A stretch of DNA of 11,898 bases from Candidatus Competibacteraceae bacterium (lineage in GTDB: Bacteria > Pseudomonadota > Gammaproteobacteria > Competibacterales > Competibacteraceae): positions 1 to 11,898 of the forward strand of contig JAAUQA010000050.1 of NCBI GenBank assembly GCA_012032855.1. Reading direction: 5' to 3'. This document shows positions 6,571 through 11,898 of this stretch, in pieces. The notes under the pieces are model-generated. The model did not search any database and was not told the origin of the DNA. It worked only from the letters and a program-made list of their open reading frames with translations. The stretch's first letter is position 1; each line of letters starts with the position of its first letter. The position numbers were made by a program, and so were the translations under genes.

Positions 6571-7161
6571 ATGCTTGATGTTATGAGCTCAATCCCTCTA
6601 ATCACCCAGCAAGTGCAAACGGTTGTTGCGGAAGTGGCGGAACTGTCCGGCCTAACCGATAACCAACTGCTGGTTATCGGTTGTAGTACCAGTGAAATTA
6701 TGGGCAAATCCATCGGTAAGGGCGGCAGCGAAGCCATTGCTGCGGCAGTGTATCAGGGCATTGATGCTGCGCAACAGCGGTATGGATTCGACGTGGCCTT
6801 CCAGTGCTGTGAACACCTCAATCGTGCATTAGTGGTCAAACGCGCTACTCAACGGCGTTTTGCCTTGGAAGAAGTGACCGTGGTACCGACTTCCCAGGCG
6901 GGCGGTGCGATGGCTGCTTTCGTTTACAAGCAATGGTGTGAGCCCATGGTAGTGGAAACTATTGTCGCGGATGCCGGTATCGATATCGGCGATACCCTGA
7001 TCGGCATGCATCTGCGGCGGGTGGCAGTACCCATTCGGCCTAGTGTGCGGACTGTTGGTGAAGCCCATGTGACGGCCGCAAAAACCCGCCCCAAACTGAT
7101 CGGCGGGGTGCGCGCCGTTTATCATCTTGACCGCAACGACGCGGTTGGGCGTGAGGCGTGA
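6571..7161 (+). CDS. UPF0340 (YwlG-like, TIGR01440) protein of unknown function
   Basis: 196-residue protein that clearly belongs to the UPF0340/YwlG family, which I know mainly from Firmicutes; no biochemical function is established. The conserved blocks are all present: VIGCSTSEIMGKSIG (35-49), FQCCEHLNRALVV (77-89), VTVVPTSQAGGAMA (102-115), VADAGIDIGDTLIGMHL (132-148) and HVTAAKTRPKLIGG (166-179). The GCSTSE and QCCEHLN motifs with their cysteines look like an active or ligand-binding site (inference). No signal peptide or membrane segment; cytosolic. Start: ATG 6571 or, as likely, ATG 6583; neither has a clear ribosome binding site. The stop at 7159-7161 is three bases before the bioH GTG, so it appears co-transcribed with biotin genes. 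Its presence in a gammaproteobacterial setting suggests possible horizontal acquisition. Confidence 0.88.
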   Translation: MLDVMSSIPLITQQVQTVVAEVAELSGLTDNQLLVIGCSTSEIMGKSIGKGGSEAIAAAVYQGIDAAQQRYGFDVAFQCCEHLNRALVVKRATQRRFALEEVTVVPTSQAGGAMAAFVYKQWCEPMVVETIVADAGIDIGDTLIGMHLRRVAVPIRPSVRTVGEAHVTAAKTRPKLIGGVRAVYHLDRNDAVGREA

Positions 7162-7164
7162 GGG

Positions 7165-7960
7165 GTGCGACACGCCTATTCGTCCTCGCCTGAACCCCCC
7201 CGACTCTATGCCCAAACCGTTGGCCAAGGCGAGGATCTCATTTTATTGCATGGTTGGGGTATGCACTCCGGTATCTGGGAAGATACGGTTGAAGCGCTGT
7301 GCGATGATTACCGGGTCACGATTTTGGATTTACCGGGTCACGGCTACAGCCGCGATGTCGCAGTGGGTCCTACATTGCAAGCGTTGACTCGGGCGGTTGC
7401 TGCAGTAGTCCCTAAGACACCGGCCATCTGGCTGGGTTGGTCGTTGGGAGGTTTGATTGCTCAGCGCCTTGCCATCGATTGCCCGGAACGCATGAGCAAG
7501 CTGATACTGGTTGGCAGCTCGCCTTGTTTTGTGCGGCGTCCAGGCTGGTTTCATGCTATGGACCTTGCGGTTTTGCATCAATTCGCGGATAGTCTGAACC
7601 GTGATTATCGCGCTGCCATGAAACGCTTCCTGGCCCTGGAGGTGCACGGTAGCGACCATGTGACCGAGCAGTTGCGTGTGTTAAGGGATCTGGTGTTCCA
7701 ACATGGTGAACCCGATTGCAGCGTGCTTCACGACGGTTTGTTGGTTTTGCAGGAAACCGATCTGCGCGCCGAATTGCACCACATTGATTGCCCGGTGCTA
7801 GTGTTGTTGGGTCGCCGCGATAATTTGGTTCCGCCTAATGCGGGTACAGCAACTTGCGCATTGTTGCCGAACGCCCGTTCGCACACCTTCGAGCGCGCCG
7901 CCCATGCCCCTTTTTTTTCCCACCCCCAGGAATTTATTGAGCAGTTGAGATGGTTTTTGA

Positions 7961-7968
<8 letters not shown>
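7165..7968 (+). CDS. bioH: BioH, pimeloyl-ACP methyl ester carboxylesterase
   Basis: Cytosolic alpha/beta hydrolase that removes the methyl ester from pimeloyl-ACP methyl ester, ending the BioC-BioH route to the pimelate part of biotin. 267 residues; E. coli BioH has 256. Near the N-terminus LLHGWGMHSGIW (27-38) forms the oxyanion region; the nucleophile is Ser93 in LGWSLGG, the acid Asp219 in GRRDNLVP, and the base His247 in AAHAPFF, so the triad is complete. The start is GTG 7165, with GTGAGG (7151-7156) upstream; no nearer in-frame ATG was seen, though the first dozen residues extend beyond E. coli BioH. It follows the UPF0340 stop by three bases and overlaps bioC by eight, implying translational coupling. 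Some other alpha/beta hydrolases look similar; the bioC neighbour makes BioH secure. Confidence 0.93.
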
Positions 7969-9542
<1,574 letters not shown>

Positions 9543-9564
9543 AATCACATATTCTTGGTGGTTA

Positions 9565-9591
9565 TTGACAAATTTCAATCAGTTATATAAG
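9565..9591 (+). promoter_or_regulatory. Probable promoter for DUF2244-coxB-coxA
   Basis: A perfect TTGACA (9565-9570) and TATAAG (9586-9591) lie in the 93-base AT-rich gap after bioD. The spacer is 15 bases, shorter than ideal. A seven-base inverted repeat, TATTCTT (9550-9556) and AAGAATA (9589-9595), brackets it and could be an operator. The boxes sit 45 bases before the DUF2244 start, suggesting the oxidase genes are a unit separate from biotin. Confidence 0.5.
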
Positions 9592-9635
9592 AATACCCTA
9601 ATTAACCGTCGTAGACCATTTGCCCGAGATATGCA

Positions 9636-10163
9636 ATGATGGTTAATATTGAGCGCGACTTAAACGATGGCCATTGCCGTTTCGTGCTAAGCCCCAACCG
9701 GTCGTTGTCATGGCGGGGTTCGTTGTGGTTTTTTATGAGCCTGCTTCTCGTGTCCAGTGTGATTGCCGTCAGTCTGACCATGCTCGGGTTTTGGTTGATT
9801 TTGCCATTTGCCGGTTTGGAGATGTTGGCATTGGGGATCGGCTTATATGTTGTTGCCTGTCGTTGTTATGAACGGGAAGTCATTATGATCGGTGCAGAGG
9901 ATATCCGTATCGAAAGGGGCCGGGGTTATCCACGACAACATTGTACTGTGGGCCGAGTTTGGGCGCGTGTCGTTTTGGAACGTTGTCCTAGAGATTGGTA
10001 TCCGAGTAAGCTATTGATCCGCTCTCATGGTCGGGCTGTCGAAGTCGGGCGTTTCCTACACGAGGAAGAGCGTCGCCAACTGGCCACAGCATTAACCCAC
10101 AGTTTACGCTATGACCCTCGCGTCCCACCCAGCGCTGCGAGAATTGTGGGCAAGTCGTTTTAA
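9636..10163 (+). CDS. DUF2244 membrane protein, cytochrome oxidase neighbour
   Basis: 175-residue integral membrane protein of the DUF2244 family, whose function is not established and whose genes often sit beside cytochrome c oxidase genes in Proteobacteria. Layout: a cytoplasmic N-terminus with FVLSPNRSLSW (residues 16-26), two adjacent membrane helices (about 29-50 and 53-74), then a soluble C-terminal domain with CYEREVIMIGAEDIRIERG (77-95), LERCPRDWYPSKLLIRSHG and VEVGRFLHEEERRQLA. Two in-frame ATGs (9636 and 9639) follow a GAGA stretch. It ends 37 bases before coxB on the same strand. A role in oxidase assembly is a guess from context only. Confidence 0.82.
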   Translation: MMVNIERDLNDGHCRFVLSPNRSLSWRGSLWFFMSLLLVSSVIAVSLTMLGFWLILPFAGLEMLALGIGLYVVACRCYEREVIMIGAEDIRIERGRGYPRQHCTVGRVWARVVLERCPRDWYPSKLLIRSHGRAVEVGRFLHEEERRQLATALTHSLRYDPRVPPSAARIVGKSF

Positions 10164-10200
10164 CAAAAATCAATATTCATCCAATTTCAGAGAGGGCTGC

Positions 10201-11403
10201 ATGCTAGTGAATTTTTTTGTACGTCTGCGCAGCGTCATAACGATCGGCGCTCTGCTCTTGTGGAGTGCCTGTGCATCCGCCGCCTATGAACTGAATATGC
10301 CGGTAGGTGTCACCGATACCAGCCGTAGCGTATACGATTTGCACATGCTGATCTTTTGGATCTGCGTGCTGATCGGTCTGGTGGTCTTCGGGGTCATGTT
10401 CTACTCCATGTACCACCACCGCAAATCCAAAGGCGCCGTAGCCGCCCAATTTCACGAGAGCACTACCGTTGAAATCATCTGGACCGTCGTGCCTATGTTG
10501 ATCCTGATCGGTATGGCGATTCCTGCAACCCAAGTCCTGATTGCTATGGAGGACACCAGCGAGCCGGATATCACTATCAAGGTGACGGGTTATCAGTGGA
10601 AATGGGGCTACGAATATCTGGATGAAGGCGTACAGTTCTTCAGCAGCCTGTCTACCCCCAGAGAACAAATTGCCAACGCCGAGACCAAGGGCGAGCATTA
10701 CCTGCTGGAAGTCGATAATCCTTTGGTTCTGCCCGTCAATAAAAAGATCCGTATTTTGACCACTGCTGCGGATGTGCTTCATGCGTGGTGGGTACCTGAC
10801 CTGGGCTGGAAAAGAGACGCTATCCCTGGTTTCATCAACGACAGTTGGACGGTGATAAAGAAACCGGGCACTTACCGCGGGCAATGCGCCGAGTTGTGCG
10901 GTAAAGACCACGGTTTTATGCCGGTCGTTATAGAAGCCAAATCGGAAGAGGAATACCAACAATGGTTAGCGGGCATGAAAGCCGAAGCTACTCAAGTAGC
11001 CGCCGCAGAATCCGTTGACCGGGAATGGACTCAGGAAGAACTCATGGCGAAGGGGAAAGAAGTGCATGACGGCGTTTGCGCCGCCTGTCATCAGGCCGCG
11101 GGTACCGGCGTGCCCGGCGCTTTTCCGCCACTGGTTGTCGGGCAGACATTCAACGCCCCCGAACCCATGCTGCAACCACTCCGTGAGATGGGGTTTCTTG
11201 GCCCTGATAACACGATTGTCATGGGACCGGTGGAGCAGCATACCCAAATCGTATTAAAAGGCATACCGGGTAGTGCGATGCAAGCCTACGCGGAACAATT
11301 AAGCGATGCGGAAATTGCGGCCGTCATCACTTACCAACGCAACAGTTGGGGCAACGATACGGGCGATGTCGTCCAGCCCTCGACCATTAAGTCAGCACGC
11401 TAA
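10201..11403 (+). CDS. coxB: Cytochrome c oxidase subunit II fused to a cytochrome c domain
   Basis: Subunit II of an aa3/caa3-type oxidase: it takes electrons from cytochrome c at the periplasmic face and passes them to subunit I. 400 residues from ATG 10201, preceded by AGAGAGGG; the frame is open upstream to 10111, but that part overlaps DUF2244. A signal peptide (1-28, ending ACASAA) is followed by two helices (about 46-70 and 92-116) and the CuA domain. CuA ligands are complete: His194, Cys229, Glu231, Cys233, His237 and Met240 (GQCAELCGKDHGFM). A monohaem cytochrome c domain follows, with CAACH at 293-297 and the likely axial Met360 in GSAMQAYAEQLS. Between AFPPL and GPVEQH lies a stretch of about 30 residues, longer than I recall for related proteins. 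coxA starts 21 bases downstream. Confidence 0.96.
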   Translation: MLVNFFVRLRSVITIGALLLWSACASAAYELNMPVGVTDTSRSVYDLHMLIFWICVLIGLVVFGVMFYSMYHHRKSKGAVAAQFHESTTVEIIWTVVPMLILIGMAIPATQVLIAMEDTSEPDITIKVTGYQWKWGYEYLDEGVQFFSSLSTPREQIANAETKGEHYLLEVDNPLVLPVNKKIRILTTAADVLHAWWVPDLGWKRDAIPGFINDSWTVIKKPGTYRGQCAELCGKDHGFMPVVIEAKSEEEYQQWLAGMKAEATQVAAAESVDREWTQEELMAKGKEVHDGVCAACHQAAGTGVPGAFPPLVVGQTFNAPEPMLQPLREMGFLGPDNTIVMGPVEQHTQIVLKGIPGSAMQAYAEQLSDAEIAAVITYQRNSWGNDTGDVVQPSTIKSAR

Positions 11404-11424
11404 CTCGGGGAGATCATCACGCTT

Positions 11425-11898
11425 ATGAGTACAGCCACTCACGTCCACGAAGAGCATCATCACGGGCCCGCGCCGGGTCTGTCCCGCTGGTTGTTCACCA
11501 CCAACCACAAAGACATCGGCACCATGTATTTGCTGTTTTCGTTGCTGATGTTTTTTGTTGGCGGCGCTATGGCGCTGATTATTCGCGCTGAGTTGTTTCA
11601 GCCCGGATTACAAATCGTCGATCCGCATTTCTTCAATCAGATGACCACCGTACATGCGCTGGTCATGGTGTTTGGCGCAGTCATGCCGGCCTTTGTAGGG
11701 TTGGCAAATTGGCAGATCCCGATGATGGTCGGTGCGCCGGACATGGCACTGCCGCGCATGAACAACTGGAGTTTTCTGGATTCTGCCGTTTGCGGCTTCC
11801 TTGCTGATTATTTCGCTGTTTGCCGAGGGCGGTGGCCCGGCTGCCGGCTGGACGATGTATCCGCCGCTGGTGTTACAAAACCGGTGCGGCGTTTCCGT
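11425..11898 (+). CDS. coxA: Cytochrome c oxidase subunit I, 5' part only (two apparent frameshifts)
   Basis: N-terminal part of the haem-copper oxidase catalytic subunit, cut by the window end. ATG 11425 follows GGGGAG (11407-11412). The short His-rich start THVHEEHHHGP precedes the hallmark LSRWLFTTNHKDIGTMYL (19-36), a first membrane helix (about 33-53), and TTVHALVMVFG, where His77 should bind the low-spin haem a. It continues through LANWQIPMMVGAPDMALPRM (93-112). After NNWSF the literal frame becomes unlike CoxA. Removing one T from the TTTT run 11772-11775 restores FWILPFAASLLIISLF and FAEGGGPAAGWTMYPP. Near the end, removing one A from AAAA 11877-11880 gives LQTGAAFP instead of LQNRCGVS; only a few codons support this second call. 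The haem-copper centre ligands lie outside the window. Homopolymer errors are the likeliest cause. Confidence 0.93.
   Translation, partial: MSTATHVHEEHHHGPAPGLSRWLFTTNHKDIGTMYLLFSLLMFFVGGAMALIIRAELFQPGLQIVDPHFFNQMTTVHALVMVFGAVMPAFVGLANWQIPMMVGAPDMALPRMNNWSFLDSAVCGFLADYFAVCRGRWPGCRLDDVSAAGVTKPVRRFR

Noticed and set aside
10111..10200. Upstream extension of coxB by 30 codons
   Set aside because: It overlaps DUF2244; ATG 10201 has a ribosome binding site and begins a proper signal peptide.
10204..10962. Open frame of 252 codons on the minus strand opposite coxB
   Set aside because: It lies entirely antisense to an intact, motif-complete coxB, has a composition typical of an out-of-frame reading and no recognisable domain.

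Overview
The window looks like chromosome of a moderate-GC, aerobic, polyhydroxyalkanoate (PHA)-storing gammaproteobacterium. The evidence is a BepA-type periplasmic M48 protease next to a TusA-like protein, a phaA-phaB-phaR block, a bioH-bioC-bioD series in the gammaproteobacterial order, and a DUF2244-coxB-coxA start of an aa3-type oxidase operon whose CoxB carries a fused cytochrome c domain. I see no tRNA, rRNA, transposase, phage gene or CRISPR array.

Layout. Bases 32-252 (+) hold a small membrane protein. Bases 283-1116 (-) hold a nitroreductase and, upstream of it, a TusA-family protein. bepA (1255-2705, +) diverges from the TusA gene and converges on the PHA block 2718-5221 (-; transcription order phaA, phaB, phaR). 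A 266-base gap (5222-5487) with two hairpins and a possible promoter separates phaA from an exported esterase-like-phytase-family protein (5488-6534, -). That gene shares a very short divergent region with a rightward series at 6571-9542: a UPF0340 protein, bioH, bioC and bioD. A promoter-like gap follows, then DUF2244, coxB and the 5' part of coxA, which runs off the right end.

How the genes work together. PhaA condenses two acetyl-CoA, PhaB reduces the product to (R)-3-hydroxybutyryl-CoA, and PhaR senses PHA and represses granule genes; the synthase must lie elsewhere. BioC methylates a malonyl thioester to start pimelate synthesis, BioH removes the methyl ester at the end, and BioD closes the ureido ring late in biotin synthesis; bioA, bioB and bioF are not here. 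CoxB accepts electrons from cytochrome c and passes them to CoxA.

The most striking property is technical or evolutionary. Five otherwise well conserved genes (the first small ORF, the nitroreductase, bepA, phaA and coxA) each need one or two single-base corrections, nearly all in homopolymer runs, to read as full-length proteins, while their neighbours are intact. I read these mainly as sequencing or assembly errors and give each gene as one restored span. I did not find a convincing undescribed system. The best leads are the UPF0340 gene, typical of Firmicutes, at the head of a biotin gene run; a PhaB whose cofactor loop looks NADH-type; an insertion in the CoxB cytochrome domain; and a strong hairpin in the phaA leader.
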